Shown here in pieces: positions 36,337-45,696 of a stretch of DNA of 64,000 bases (within the stretch, counting starts at the first letter, position 1; each line of letters starts with the position of its first letter). Under the pieces are notes generated by a model, which saw only the letters and a program-made list of their open reading frames with translations, did not search any database and was not told the origin of the DNA. Origin of the DNA: Saprospiraceae bacterium (lineage in GTDB: Bacteria > Bacteroidota > Bacteroidia > Chitinophagales > Saprospiraceae); assembly GCA_026129545.1 (NCBI GenBank), contig JAHCHX010000001.1:247501-311500 (forward strand). The letters are read 5' to 3'. A program made the translations under genes and the position numbers.

Positions 36337-37715
36337 TTGGGTTCCTCCTTCGTCTCTGTTGTTTCCAACCCTTTATACAAATCCGGTGGGAACCCATTGA
36401 CAATCCGCCAGAGCTCGTAGCCCAACAGCACGTCGTTGAGCAGCGCGATGCCTTGCGCGCCGCCGCCGGGCTGGAGGGCGGCGGGCCATGGCTCGTCGGT
36501 CGGGTCTGGCGCTACGAGCACGCGAAACTTGCCGTTGGCGCTGATGTTGCGGTCAATGGCGACGATTTGTCCGGCATAGGTGCCGACTGACACGCCCGGC
36601 CAACCGCTAAAAAACAGTGCGGGCCAGCCATCGAACAGAAAGCGCACCGTGCGCCCCACATCGAGCAGTGGCAGGTCAATAGGCTTCACATACATCTCCA
36701 CCGCCAATTGGTAGTCGGCAGGTTGGATGCTTACCACCGGGTCGCCTTCTTTGATGATTTCGCCGATGCCGGGCTTCATCGCTTTCACGATGTAGCCATC
36801 CTGTGGTGCCACGATGTAATAGAATGCCGAGCGGGCGGCGTAGTTGTCACGCTCGATTTGGAGTTTGTTGACCGATGCCCGTGCGTCGTATTGCTCCGAT
36901 AGGGTGCTGAATTTGTCGCTTTGGGCCTTGGCTATTTTGTTGGCGTATTCGTTCTGCGTGAGGCGCAGGTCGGTGCGGTAAATGTCGAGTTCGCGCCGGC
37001 TGGTTTCAAGGGCGTTTTGAGCGGCTATGAGTTTGGTCTCGGCTTCTTGCAATTTGAGGCGGCGTTCTTCCAGTTTCGTGAGCGCCTCTATGCCTTTGTC
37101 GTATAGGTTTTTCATGCCGCTGAACTGCCGCTGTGCTACTTGCAAGTCGATGTTGGCCTGCACCAATCTAATGCTGTCACTTTCGACTTTTAACCTTCCC
37201 TGCACGATTTTTTGCTCAATCTGGGTGATTTTGCTGTCCAACTCGCGGCGCATCGCCGCAATTTGTTCTTCCAGCGCGCCGACTTTGTTGCTGTATGATT
37301 CGATTGCGCCTTGTTTGGCCAACACTTGCCCACTCACGCGCTCCACCAAATTGGGGTCAAAATACTCGGCCTTGACTTCGGATAGGTGCACGATGGTGTC
37401 GCCGCGCCGAACGGCTTGCCCTTCCACCACATACCAATGTTCTATGCGTCCGGCGATGGTCGCGTGGATGGTCTGCGGGCGTTGTTCGGGGCGGAGGGTG
37501 GTGACCCTGCCGTCGGCCTGTATGTTTTGTGTCCATGGCAAAAACATGAAGGCGACAAACAGCCCGAGTAGCACAAGCACGAGCCTGCGAAAAGAGAGGT
37601 GCCGCTTCGACATCTCCGACTTTTTCGGCGATTTCAGCCCCAACATATCCGGGTCGCAACTGACCACATTTTCGGAAATGTTGAGCATGAGGGGTTTGGA
37701 ATTTTGAAATGCCAT
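36333..37715 (-). CDS. HlyD-family periplasmic adaptor (membrane fusion protein)
   Basis: A 460-residue adaptor. A cytosolic N-tail is followed by one membrane helix (LVLVLLGLFVAFMFLPW, about 45-61). A lipoyl-like half (RPQTIHATIAGRIEHWYVVEGQ) comes next, then a long coiled coil (about 120-300), the second lipoyl half (YYIVAPQDGYIVKAM) and beta-barrel domains. This architecture links an inner-membrane ABC transporter to TolC. The start at 37715 gives the normal adaptor length. The adaptor follows the ABC gene by about 170 bp and overlaps the TolC gene by 4 nt. Confidence 0.9.
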   Translation of the reverse strand: MAFQNSKPLMLNISENVVSCDPDMLGLKSPKKSEMSKRHLSFRRLVLVLLGLFVAFMFLPWTQNIQADGRVTTLRPEQRPQTIHATIAGRIEHWYVVEGQAVRRGDTIVHLSEVKAEYFDPNLVERVSGQVLAKQGAIESYSNKVGALEEQIAAMRRELDSKITQIEQKIVQGRLKVESDSIRLVQANIDLQVAQRQFSGMKNLYDKGIEALTKLEERRLKLQEAETKLIAAQNALETSRRELDIYRTDLRLTQNEYANKIAKAQSDKFSTLSEQYDARASVNKLQIERDNYAARSAFYYIVAPQDGYIVKAMKPGIGEIIKEGDPVVSIQPADYQLAVEMYVKPIDLPLLDVGRTVRFLFDGWPALFFSGWPGVSVGTYAGQIVAIDRNISANGKFRVLVAPDPTDEPWPAALQPGGGAQGIALLNDVLLGYELWRIVNGFPPDLYKGLETTETKEEPK

Positions 37716-37882
37716 ATCACGGTGTCGTTGTTTTTTGTAAAAACTTAGGTGGAAGGTTGAGGGTAGAGGGCTGATTCCATTCTCATTTGAACGGTATGCA
37801 ACCCAAAATCGGGTCTCACGGCCTTCCTTCCAGCCTCTACCTAAGTTTTTGCGTTTTCTGTTCGTTTTGAAATGCGAGGGCA

Positions 37883-39634
37883 TCACCACGCCTCGCTCAT
37901 ATCGGTTCTGAGCACTCGCCTGTAATGCTCTGTCTTTTTGACCTCGTCCAGACTGCCGTCGAACACGATTTCCCCTTCTTTCAGGATGACCACGCGCTCG
38001 CAAAACGAGACCAGCAGAGGGTCGGCGGTGGTGCAGACAAAGGTCCACGGTTGTTTTTTGTCCGTGAGGAGGCTAGCGATGCGGAGGCGGTCTTGTGGGT
38101 TCAGATTGCCCAGCGGTTCCTCCATCGCCAACAATCTGGGCTGCCCGATGATGGCTCGCGCCACCAATATCTTCGTGACGATGCTGCGCGGAATGTTTTT
38201 TCCGCTCGGCAACAGCTCTGTGTCAATGCCTCGGGGGGCTTGGCGAATGAAATCGCTCAGCCCTACCATTTCAGCCACTTGCAATACCTTTTGGAGCGTA
38301 ATGTGCTCATTGCCGATATCAATGTTTTCTCGGATTGTGCCTTTGAATACCTCTTCTTGCGAGGATATATCGCCGATGCGCTCGCGCAAGCTGCGCAGGT
38401 GCAGGTTGCGTTTGGGCAGGCCGTTGAACAGCAGCGAGCCTGTAAAGTCGCGCTTGCCCACCGATAGCACCTGTAGCAGCGTGCTTTTGCCAGAGCCGTT
38501 GTACCCGGCAATGGCTACTCGTTCGCCTGCATTGATGCTGAGGTTCAGGTTTTTCAGCACTGGTTTGTCGCCGTCGTCGTATTGGTAGGAGAGGTTGCGC
38601 AACTCGATGGCCAAAGGCTGTTCGCCACAGAACTCCTCGGCACGCACGCCATCCTCCCGCTCGATGGGCAAGTCGTTCACCTGCCCGAGCTTTTCGGCGG
38701 CAGTGATGACATCGTAGCCCGTTTCGTGCAGCAGAATCAGTTTTTCCACAGATTCTATGACGAACAGGACAAGGATTTCGGAGGCTACGAACTGGCCGAT
38801 ATTCAACTGATTGTCCATCACCAACACGCTGCCCAGCACCAAAAAGCCGCCCAACACCAGCACCCGAAATACGATGCTGCTGACGAACTGCGTCACCAAT
38901 ATGCGCCAATGCCTTGCGCGGGCATCAAGGTAACTGACCGTCAGTTCGTCGGCGCGAAGCAGTGGGAAGCGGTTTTCGCCAGCGAGTTTGAAGGTGGTGG
39001 ACACGCGCCCCACCTCTTCCAGCCAAAACGCCAATTTGTACTTGTATTTTGATTCCGTCAAACTGGTCTGTATGCCGCGCGGCCCAGTCCATGCGAAAAG
39101 CACAATCAAAACACCTATCAACAACAAGGAGAACAGCACGAAGGAGGTATGATAAAACGACAGCAACATCAGGCTGAACAAGATTTGAAGCGCAGCCGTG
39201 CTGCCCTCCATCAGGATTTTGGGCAATCCTTTCTGAATGGTGAGCGTGTCAAAGAAGCGGTTGGCCAATTCGGGCAGGTGTTCCCTGCGCAGCATTTCCA
39301 AGTTGAGTCGCGGCAGCCGAACAGCAAACTCAATTGCTGAAGCAGTAAAAATGCGGCGTTGGATGGATTCCATGATGGAAAGCTGCATCAGCCTCAAAAT
39401 ACCGACCAGCAAAGCACCAACGATGACGAACAATACCAACACCCCCCATGCTGCCGAAATGGCGCCGCCCGCGATTTGACCGATGATGGCTTGTATGCCC
39501 AGCGGCAACGACAAACTGATGAGACCCGCCACCACAGCGTACAACACCGTGTAGCGAATCTCTCTGCGCAATTGCCCCAAAAGCCTGAGCAGGCGCTGCA
39601 CGGGGGTCAAAGAAGAAGTATTTGGGTCAGGCAT
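37883..39634 (-). CDS. ABC exporter (permease-ATPase) with degenerate ATPase motifs
   Basis: A 583-residue half-transporter. Residues about 25-310 are six membrane helices of the type I exporter fold; residues about 340-580 are the nucleotide-binding domain. Walker A is intact (GYNGSGKST) and the Q-loop glutamine is in DISSQEEVFKG. The signature position reads LPSGKNIPRS instead of LSGGQ, the Walker B end reads LLAMEEP (Asp replaced by Glu), and the switch region reads VCTTADP with no histidine. There is no C39 peptidase domain. With HlyD and TolC partners it looks like a type I secretion exporter. Whether it hydrolyses ATP normally is open. Confidence 0.87.
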   Translation of the reverse strand: MPDPNTSSLTPVQRLLRLLGQLRREIRYTVLYAVVAGLISLSLPLGIQAIIGQIAGGAISAAWGVLVLFVIVGALLVGILRLMQLSIMESIQRRIFTASAIEFAVRLPRLNLEMLRREHLPELANRFFDTLTIQKGLPKILMEGSTAALQILFSLMLLSFYHTSFVLFSLLLIGVLIVLFAWTGPRGIQTSLTESKYKYKLAFWLEEVGRVSTTFKLAGENRFPLLRADELTVSYLDARARHWRILVTQFVSSIVFRVLVLGGFLVLGSVLVMDNQLNIGQFVASEILVLFVIESVEKLILLHETGYDVITAAEKLGQVNDLPIEREDGVRAEEFCGEQPLAIELRNLSYQYDDGDKPVLKNLNLSINAGERVAIAGYNGSGKSTLLQVLSVGKRDFTGSLLFNGLPKRNLHLRSLRERIGDISSQEEVFKGTIRENIDIGNEHITLQKVLQVAEMVGLSDFIRQAPRGIDTELLPSGKNIPRSIVTKILVARAIIGQPRLLAMEEPLGNLNPQDRLRIASLLTDKKQPWTFVCTTADPLLVSFCERVVILKEGEIVFDGSLDEVKKTEHYRRVLRTDMSEAW

Positions 39635-39743
39635 TTATGTTCATTTGTAATTTCCATCCGAAACGAGTTTGAAATTACTATGTTTAAAAGGTTGGCTTTT
39701 AATTTTTCCTTTCATTTAATTTTGCCAGATAAAAGTGGAAAAA

Positions 39744-40307
39744 ATGACACTTTTCATCAAAAACATGGTTTGTCAGCGGTGCATACTCACCGTCGCTCAG
39801 GTATTGAAAAAAAACGGCATCGCTCCGGTTTCTGTCGCTTTGGGGGAAATTGAGCTCTCCCAGACACTCCGCCCAGAGCAGGAGCAAAACCTACGTGCCG
39901 ACCTTGAGGCTGTGGGCTTTGAATTGTTGGACGACCAGCGAAGCCGCCTGATTGAAAAAGTGAAATCGCTCCTCATCGAGCAAGTACAATCGGGCGAACT
40001 GCCGGAAAATTTCAGCCTCGTCGAGTTTGTGGGCAAAGCCCTGCACCGCGATTATTCCGCAATTTCCAAACTATTTACCGAAGTAGAGGGCATCACTCTG
40101 GAGCAATATTTCATTTTGCAAAAAATAGAAAAAGTGAAAGAATGGCTGGTTTACAACGAATTGACTTTGAGTGAAATAGCCTTCCGACTCGGTTACAGCA
40201 GCGTGGCCTACCTGAGCAGCCAATTCAAAAAAGTGACCGGTATGACGCCTACCGAGTTCAAAAACAACCATAGCGGGCATCGCCGCACGCTCGACCACGT
40301 CCATTAA
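39744..40307 (+). CDS. HMA-like / AraC-type HTH fusion regulator, probably copper-responsive
   Basis: A 187-residue protein. The N-terminal about 70 residues form an HMA-like fold with the metal-binding motif C-x-x-C in IKNMVCQRCIL. The C-terminal about 100 residues are an AraC-type double helix-turn-helix (LTLSEIAFRLGYSSVAYLSSQFKKVTGMTPTEFK). It lies directly upstream of the copA ATPase gene on the same strand. A metal-sensing activator of the cluster is the natural reading; similar proteins sit beside copper ATPases in other Bacteroidota. The ATG at 39744 is preferred over GTG at 39735. Confidence 0.82.
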   Translation: MTLFIKNMVCQRCILTVAQVLKKNGIAPVSVALGEIELSQTLRPEQEQNLRADLEAVGFELLDDQRSRLIEKVKSLLIEQVQSGELPENFSLVEFVGKALHRDYSAISKLFTEVEGITLEQYFILQKIEKVKEWLVYNELTLSEIAFRLGYSSVAYLSSQFKKVTGMTPTEFKNNHSGHRRTLDHVH

Positions 40308-40329
40308 AGCGAAATTCTCTTCCACTAAA

Positions 40330-40379
40330 TCGTAACGCTGGCCGGGGCCTTAGTGCAGAACTTTGTGTCATCAAAAACG
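40330..40379 (+). promoter_or_regulatory. copA promoter module
   Basis: This 50-bp block and another at 42641-42690 share GTAACGC at positions 3-9 and CTTTGTGTCATCAAAAAC at positions 32-49 with identical spacing. GAACTTTG (40358-40365) sits where the -7 element should be; the ATG follows about 20 bp later. Confidence 0.5.
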
Positions 40380-40386
40380 AAGTTTT

Positions 40387-42609
40387 ATGAGCACAGCAAT
40401 CGCCGTCCGCCAACAATTCCCCGTGACCGATATGACCTGCGCGGCTTGCGCCGTCAGTGTCGAATCCGTATTGGGGCATCAGCCGGGCGTCACGTCCGCC
40501 GCCGTGAATTTCGCTACGCAGAGCGTGTTGGTGGAGTATGAACCTGCGAAGATTTCGCCCGACGACATGAAAAAAGCCCTTCAGAGCATCGGCTACGACC
40601 TCATTGTGGCGGAACCCGAAGCGGCCAAAGAAGAGGCGGAAAATATTCAGCGCAAGCATTACGAAGATTTGCGACGTCGCACGATTTGGGCGGTCGTACT
40701 CGCCGTGCCGCTCGGCATTTTGGGGATGTTTTTCATGGATTTGCCTTACGTCGAGTATGTTATGTGGGCGATTTCCACGCCGTTGGTACTTTGGCTTGGG
40801 AGGTCGTTTTTCATAAATGCCCGGAGACAAGCCCGCCACCGCTCGGCCAATATGGACACGCTGGTGGCTTTGAGCACGGGCATTGCCTACGTTTTCAGCA
40901 TTTTCAACACCCTTTTTCCCGAATTCTGGCACAGTCGCGGCTTACACGCGCACGTTTATTTTGAAGCCGCCGGATTTGTCGTGGCATTCATTCTTTTGGG
41001 AAAACTACTCGAAGAACGCGCCAAAGCCAACACCTCGTCAGCTATCAAAAAACTGATGGGTTTGCAGCCCAAAACCGTCACCATCGTACATTCGGGAGGG
41101 CACATGATGGAAATTCCGGTTGCGCAAGTGCGCATCGGCGACCTTCTGCTGGTGAAGCCCGGCGAAAAAATTCCGGTGGACGGCATCATCGAATCCGGCT
41201 CGTCTTATGTGGACGAGAGTATGCTCAGTGGCGAGCCGGTGGCGGTGGCGAAATCGGCGGGTGACCGCATTCTGGCAGGCACCATCAATCAAAAAGGCAG
41301 TTTTCAATTCAAGGCTGAAAAAGTTGGCGGCGACACCTTGCTGGCGCAAATCATCCGCATGGTGCAGGAAGCGCAAGGTTCCAAAGCGCCCGTGCAAAAA
41401 TTGGTGGACCGCATTGCCGCCGTGTTTGTGCCGGTCGTCATCGTCATCGCGTTGATTGCGTTTGGCACGTGGTGGATGTTGGGCGGCGAAAACGGCCTAA
41501 CGCAAGGCCTTTTGGCGATGGTGACCGTGTTGGTCATCGCGTGTCCTTGTGCGCTGGGTTTGGCTACACCGACGGCTATCATGGTTGGCGTGGGCAAAGG
41601 CGCCGAACAAGGCATTTTGATAAAAGACGCGGAAAGCCTCGAACTGGCGCACCGTATTCAGGCAGTCGTTTTGGACAAAACCGGCACCATCACGGCCGGC
41701 AAACCTGTCGTGAAAAACCTGATTTGGGCTGAAAAAACGGATAGCGCCGGGTGGCAAAACGTCCTGTTCAGTTTGGAAAAAAACTCCGAACACCCCCTCG
41801 CCGAAGCAGTCGTTTCCTTTCTGGAAGAACAGGCAAAACCGGTTCATCTGGAAAAAATTGAAAGCATCACAGGCAAGGGAATTATCGCAGAATTTGAAGG
41901 GAAAAAAGTTTTTGCAGGCAATCTCGCACTCATGCAGGAACATGGCCTGACCTTTCCTGAAAGCCTTCAAACGGCTTCGGCATTGCAGGAAAAAGAGGCC
42001 AATACGGTCATTTATTTCGCTAACAACCAGCAAATTCTGGCGCTTGCGGCCATCGCCGACCCAGTGAAACCCTCGTCCGTCGAAGCCGTCCGCGAGTTGC
42101 GCGACATGGGCATCGAGGTGTATTTGCTCACCGGCGACAATCGTCGGACTGCCGCCGCGGTAGCGGAGCAAGTCGGCATCGGGCATTTTCAGGCGGAGGT
42201 TTTGCCAGCCGATAAAGAAGCGTTCGTGCGACAACTTCAGGAACAAGGAAAAATCGTGGCGATGGTCGGCGACGGCATCAACGACAGCCAAGCTTTGGCG
42301 CGTGCCGACGTGAGCATCGCCATGGGCAAAGGCTCCGACATTGCGATGGACGTAGCCAAAATGACCCTGATGAGCAGCGACTTGGGCAAAATCCCGGCAG
42401 CCATCCGGTTGTCGCGCCACACGGTAGCCGCCATTCGGCAAAACCTGTTTTGGGCCTTTATTTACAACGTCATCGGCATCCCGATTGCCGCCGGAGTGCT
42501 TTATCCTGTCAACGGTTTCCTGCTCAACCCCATGATTGCCGGCGCCGCGATGGCCCTCAGTTCAGTGAGTGTCGTCAGCAACAGTCTTCGGTTGAAGTGG
42601 CGCAAGTGA
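40387..42609 (+). CDS. copA: Copper-exporting P1B-type ATPase
   Basis: A 740-residue membrane pump that exports Cu(I). One N-terminal HMA domain has MTCAAC (C18, C21). The transport motif is [12 protein letters not shown], the phosphorylation site DKTGTIT, with SEHPLAEA (HP motif) and [20 protein letters not shown] in the hinge region. CPC plus a Cys-Cys HMA domain marks it as copper/silver specific. The ATG at 40387 is used; the frame is open 8 codons upstream. It reads through without lesions, unlike the RND genes downstream. Confidence 0.95.
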   Translation: MSTAIAVRQQFPVTDMTCAACAVSVESVLGHQPGVTSAAVNFATQSVLVEYEPAKISPDDMKKALQSIGYDLIVAEPEAAKEEAENIQRKHYEDLRRRTIWAVVLAVPLGILGMFFMDLPYVEYVMWAISTPLVLWLGRSFFINARRQARHRSANMDTLVALSTGIAYVFSIFNTLFPEFWHSRGLHAHVYFEAAGFVVAFILLGKLLEERAKANTSSAIKKLMGLQPKTVTIVHSGGHMMEIPVAQVRIGDLLLVKPGEKIPVDGIIESGSSYVDESMLSGEPVAVAKSAGDRILAGTINQKGSFQFKAEKVGGDTLLAQIIRMVQEAQGSKAPVQKLVDRIAAVFVPVVIVIALIAFGTWWMLGGENGLTQGLLAMVTVLVIACPCALGLATPTAIMVGVGKGAEQGILIKDAESLELAHRIQAVVLDKTGTITAGKPVVKNLIWAEKTDSAGWQNVLFSLEKNSEHPLAEAVVSFLEEQAKPVHLEKIESITGKGIIAEFEGKKVFAGNLALMQEHGLTFPESLQTASALQEKEANTVIYFANNQQILALAAIADPVKPSSVEAVRELRDMGIEVYLLTGDNRRTAAAVAEQVGIGHFQAEVLPADKEAFVRQLQEQGKIVAMVGDGINDSQALARADVSIAMGKGSDIAMDVAKMTLMSSDLGKIPAAIRLSRHTVAAIRQNLFWAFIYNVIGIPIAAGVLYPVNGFLLNPMIAGAAMALSSVSVVSNSLRLKWRK

Positions 42610-42640
42610 TGCCATTTAACTGTAAATCTCATCCAACATA

Positions 42641-42690
42641 TTGTAACGCCTCCGGCATTCGCCCCCTTTACCTTTGTGTCATCAAAAACA
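42641..42690 (+). promoter_or_regulatory. Promoter module before the HMA chaperone gene
   Basis: It shares GTAACGC and CTTTGTGTCATCAAAAAC, at the same spacing, with the copA upstream block. TACCTTTG (42669-42676) is an exact TAnnTTTG -7 element. The gene starts about 150 bp later because a hairpin repeat lies between. Confidence 0.6.
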
Positions 42691-42719
42691 TTTAAGTGCT
42701 GAGGCAAGAATATTCAACT

Positions 42720-42800
42720 GTTTCACACAACGACACGGCGACACTACGATTTTATTTTCTGATAATCAATTCTTTGTGTCGTCGTGTCGTTGTGTGAAAC
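42720..42800. repeat. Copper-cluster hairpin repeat R1
   Basis: Arms 42720-42744 and 42776-42800 are inverted repeats matching at 24 of 25 positions (GTTTCACACAACGACAC at the outer end), with a 31-nt AT-rich loop. First of five sites of this family, all within 42.7-51.8 kb. Confidence 0.9.
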
Positions 42801-42838
42801 AAATCTGTCCAAGCAGTTTACAACCATAATTTTTTGCA

Positions 42839-43051
42839 ATGAAACAAGAATTAAAATTCAAAACCAATATCAAGTGCATGGGCTGCGTCAGCCAAGTCAC
42901 AGATGCGCTGAACGAAGCCGTCGGCGCAGAAAACTGGGAAGTTGACATTCAATCGCCCGACAAACCTCTGACCGTCAAAGGCGAAAATCTCGATGCTGAA
43001 ACGGTGATTGCTGCCGTGAAAGAAGCGGGGTTCAAAGCCGAAGCGGCCTGA
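42839..43051 (+). CDS. Copper chaperone-like HMA-domain protein
   Basis: A 70-residue cytosolic ferredoxin-fold HMA protein with the motif C-M-G-C (FKTNIKCMGCVSQV). It should carry Cu(I) to CopA or to the regulator, like CopZ. Size and lack of signal peptide are normal. Its leader contains hairpin R1 and a promoter module shared with copA. Confidence 0.88.
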   Translation: MKQELKFKTNIKCMGCVSQVTDALNEAVGAENWEVDIQSPDKPLTVKGENLDAETVIAAVKEAGFKAEAA

Positions 43052-43143
43052 ATTCAAAACCTTCTAGGTCTTCAAAACTTGGAAGGTTCTCCATCCTGAA
43101 TTCCTGCTGACAAATCCAATTTTCAACATCGAAAAGTTATGCT

Positions 43144-43383
43144 ATGAAAACATCTTTCCTCCTTTTCGCTTGCTATTTCCTGCTGACTTCCTGCCAAAAA
43201 GAAAGAAACGGCATCCCGCTCTACGAACCGTCGTTGACAAGGCAAATAAACATTAATGTCTTGGAAATGAAAGCCTTCCATCGAACTGGAAAAGACCGGA
43301 CGCTCTCCGTCGGAAAATCATCCCTGCAAGAAAAAAGTGAACCGCTCCGACCCGAATTGGGAAAGCCGTCGCAATGGCGGTGA
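43144..43383 (+). CDS. Small putative lipoprotein
   Basis: A 79-residue ORF with a lipoprotein signal, MKTSFLLFACYFLLTSC (lipobox LTSC, Cys at 17). The remainder is charged and has no recognised domain. It may be a genuine small lipoprotein of the copper cluster or the shortened remains of a larger one; the GC-poor 3' half leaves this open. Confidence 0.45.
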   Translation: MKTSFLLFACYFLLTSCQKERNGIPLYEPSLTRQININVLEMKAFHRTGKDRTLSVGKSSLQEKSEPLRPELGKPSQWR

Positions 43384-43445
43384 GAAAAAATGGACACGCT
43401 GAATTGTAAATCGAAAAGTTTTTTTGAACAACAATCTCTACAAAA

Positions 43446-43931
43446 ATGGAACATCACGCACATCACCATCCAATCCCCCAAACACTTCCTCCAAAGCAGC
43501 AAACCGTAGCTCCCAATCGCCTCCGACTCACATTCAGCGCCACTTTGCACTGTCTGCTCGGCTGTGGTATCGGCGAAGTATCGGGTGTCATTATCGGCAC
43601 CGCATTAGGTTGGGGCAACATGGAAACCATGATTTTGGCCATTATTCTGGGCTTTGTCGGCGGCTTTTTGCTTGGCATGATTCCACTGCGACGGGCAGGT
43701 TTTGGCTGGAATCGCGCATTCAAGACCGTCCTGATTGCGGAAGGCTTGAGTATCGTAGTTATGGAAACTGCTCAGGTCTTGACCGAACTCTACACCCCCG
43801 GCGTGATGGATGCTGGCTTGAGCGACAGCCTTTTCTGGTTTGGAATGGGACTGGCTTTACTTGCTGGTTTTGCCGCAGCATTTCCTGTCAACTGGTGGCT
43901 CATCGGCCGGGGAATTCGTCACCAGCATTGA
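43446..43931 (+). CDS. DUF4396 integral membrane protein
   Basis: A 161-residue protein with a His-rich N-tail (MEHHAHHHP) and four hydrophobic segments. TFSATLHCLLGCGIGEVSGV is the hallmark of DUF4396, with its conserved His and two Cys. The family is often found near copper genes, and His/Cys inside the first helix could bind a metal. Function is unknown. Confidence 0.8.
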   Translation: MEHHAHHHPIPQTLPPKQQTVAPNRLRLTFSATLHCLLGCGIGEVSGVIIGTALGWGNMETMILAIILGFVGGFLLGMIPLRRAGFGWNRAFKTVLIAEGLSIVVMETAQVLTELYTPGVMDAGLSDSLFWFGMGLALLAGFAAAFPVNWWLIGRGIRHQH

Positions 43932-44022
43932 TTAATTTCCTGAAAATGAAGTTTTTGCTAAAAATCCTGCACTTGCTGGCACCATCCAAAAAATGTTGCC
44001 GGTAGAACCCACTCTTCCTTTT

Positions 44023-44030
44023 TACCTTTG
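44023..44030 (+). promoter_or_regulatory. -7 element TACCTTTG, near-leaderless promoter
   Basis: An exact TAnnTTTG match ending only 8 bp before the ATG at 44039. With a start site 5-8 bp downstream, the mRNA would have almost no leader. Confidence 0.5.
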
Positions 44031-44038
44031 TTTTAAAC

Positions 44039-44446
44039 ATGACGTATCGCTTAGCCACATTGGTCTTTTCAATTTGCCTGTTCGTTCTATCGGCGAACCG
44101 CGCAGAGGCGTGTGGCAGCGACAATGCCGAACATACAGCCAAGTTCCATGAAAAAACGTCGGGCGAATCTTGCTGCACAACAAATCAAGCCCAACCCGAT
44201 TGCTGTGCCGACGACGCTGAACATCAGGGCCCTGACTCCGGCTGCTCTTGCGACCACGAAAATGATGGTTGTCGCTGCCCGGCATGTCAAATTGTGATTC
44301 ACTCCGGAGCTGCATTTACACACGAAACATCGCCAACGCTTGCCTCACGCGTAATCAATTTTTCAGTACAAAAGCAGGCGTTTTACTTTGCCGACCACCT
44401 GCCCGAAGCGGTTTATTTGCCCATTTGGCTGCCGCCCAAGATTTGA
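44039..44446 (+). CDS. Cys-rich exported protein of the copper cluster
   Basis: A 135-residue protein. Signal peptide 1-24 (ending NRAEAC). The middle carries many cysteines and histidines (SGESCCTTNQAQPDCCADD, GCSCDHENDGCRCPACQIV), a pattern suited to binding copper or another soft metal outside the cytoplasm. The C-terminal part is short and hydrophobic or aromatic. No named family is recognised with certainty. It sits between DUF4396 and the heavy-metal-binding lipoprotein. Confidence 0.72.
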   Translation: MTYRLATLVFSICLFVLSANRAEACGSDNAEHTAKFHEKTSGESCCTTNQAQPDCCADDAEHQGPDSGCSCDHENDGCRCPACQIVIHSGAAFTHETSPTLASRVINFSVQKQAFYFADHLPEAVYLPIWLPPKI

Positions 44447-44590
44447 CGTATAGTGCCACGTCAGCCTGACGTATGCCCGTTTTTCTGGTTCAGAAAAATT
44501 GAGAAAAAGTTGAGAGAATCATTCTCAACCCTCCTCAACTATCTCAACCCCTCTCAACATTTTTTTCAACACTCTCAACATCATTATTTT

Positions 44591-45607
44591 ATGAAAAATA
44601 TGCTCATCGCGGGCCTTGTGCTCGCCATGTCGGTCGTGGCATTCAACGCCTGCAAACACGACCATTCCAAACAAAACACCCAAACGACGGAGGCTGCTGC
44701 ACCGGGAACAAAGTATATCTGCCCGATGAACTGCGAAAAAGGTAAAACCTACGACCAGCCCGGCACCTGCCCCATCTGCAACATGAAACTCGAGCCGATG
44801 AAAGTAGAGGCGGGCGCCAATACCGCCGAATATTTCACCGCGTTCGCGGCCAATCCCGCTCAACTCGAAGCCGGAAAGCCGGCTATGCTCTCGTTCACGC
44901 CGAAAATCAAAGGCAACGAATCAGCCCCAGTCCCGCTCGACCTCGTGCACGAGAAAAAAATGCACCTGATTTTGGTTTCCGACGACCTTTCGTGGTTCGA
45001 CCACATTCACCCTGAATATTCAGCCACAGGCAGTTACGACATCAAAGTGCTGGCAAAAGGCGAAAATTTCACTGCCGGTCGCGGCCACAATGAAACCCGC
45101 TTCGACGCGGGCGGCAAATACTGGGCTTTTACCGACTACAAACCCACCGGCGGCCTGAATCAGGTGAACAAAATCGAACTCGATGTGGCCGGCGCTCCCG
45201 CAAAAACGGTCGCTTACGCCCAGCCGAAACTCAACACTTCGGTGGACGGCTTCACACTCAAGATGGAAGCCGGGCATGAAGGTGCGGGTTTCAAATCAGG
45301 TACCCAACAACATATTCCGGTCACGATTACGAAAGGCGGCAAACCCGTTGACCCCGCCACTTTTGAGAATTATTTGGGTGAAAAAGCCCATCTCGTACTC
45401 GTGGAAGTCGCTACAAAAGAGTTTGTCCACACCCATCCCTCCGCCGAGGGTGGCAAATTGGACATTCACACCACTTTCGCCAAACCCGGCACCTATCGCG
45501 GCTGGCTGCAATTCCAGACCGACGGCAAAGTCCACACGGCCGATTTTGTGGTGAAAGTGGAAGAAGGAAAGGCTGAAGAGGCGGGGCATGAGGGACATAA
45601 TCACTAA
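44591..45607 (+). CDS. Lipoprotein with heavy-metal-binding domain (HMBD)
   Basis: A 338-residue lipoprotein (lipobox AFNAC). Just after the N-terminus lies the HMBD motif, YICPMNC and GTCPICNMKLEPM, a YHS-like Cys/Met metal site common in CusB-type proteins. The rest (about 80-320) is beta-rich with HIHPEY and FVHTHPSAEGG histidine clusters and a His-rich end (GHEGHNH). It is probably an envelope copper-binding factor. The start at 44591 matches the lipoprotein signal. Confidence 0.82.
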   Translation: MKNMLIAGLVLAMSVVAFNACKHDHSKQNTQTTEAAAPGTKYICPMNCEKGKTYDQPGTCPICNMKLEPMKVEAGANTAEYFTAFAANPAQLEAGKPAMLSFTPKIKGNESAPVPLDLVHEKKMHLILVSDDLSWFDHIHPEYSATGSYDIKVLAKGENFTAGRGHNETRFDAGGKYWAFTDYKPTGGLNQVNKIELDVAGAPAKTVAYAQPKLNTSVDGFTLKMEAGHEGAGFKSGTQQHIPVTITKGGKPVDPATFENYLGEKAHLVLVEVATKEFVHTHPSAEGGKLDIHTTFAKPGTYRGWLQFQTDGKVHTADFVVKVEEGKAEEAGHEGHNH

Positions 45608-45617
45608 AGCAGTTTTT

Positions 45618-45677
45618 GTTTCACACAACGGCACAACGTATTGATTTTCAAAAACCTCGTCGTGTCGTTGTGTGAGA
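45618..45677. repeat. Copper-cluster hairpin repeat R2
   Basis: GTTTCACACAACGGCACAACG on the left pairs with CGTCGTGTCGTTGTGTGAGA on the right. It lies between the HMBD lipoprotein stop and the toxin gene stop. Confidence 0.8.
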
Positions 45678-45696
45678 TAAAATCGCTATTGTCTTG

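Noticed and set aside
37716..38048. 111-residue N-terminal extension of the HlyD adaptor
   Set aside because: It overlaps the end of the ABC gene in another frame and is rich in Arg/His/Gly; the adaptor fold starts at 37715.
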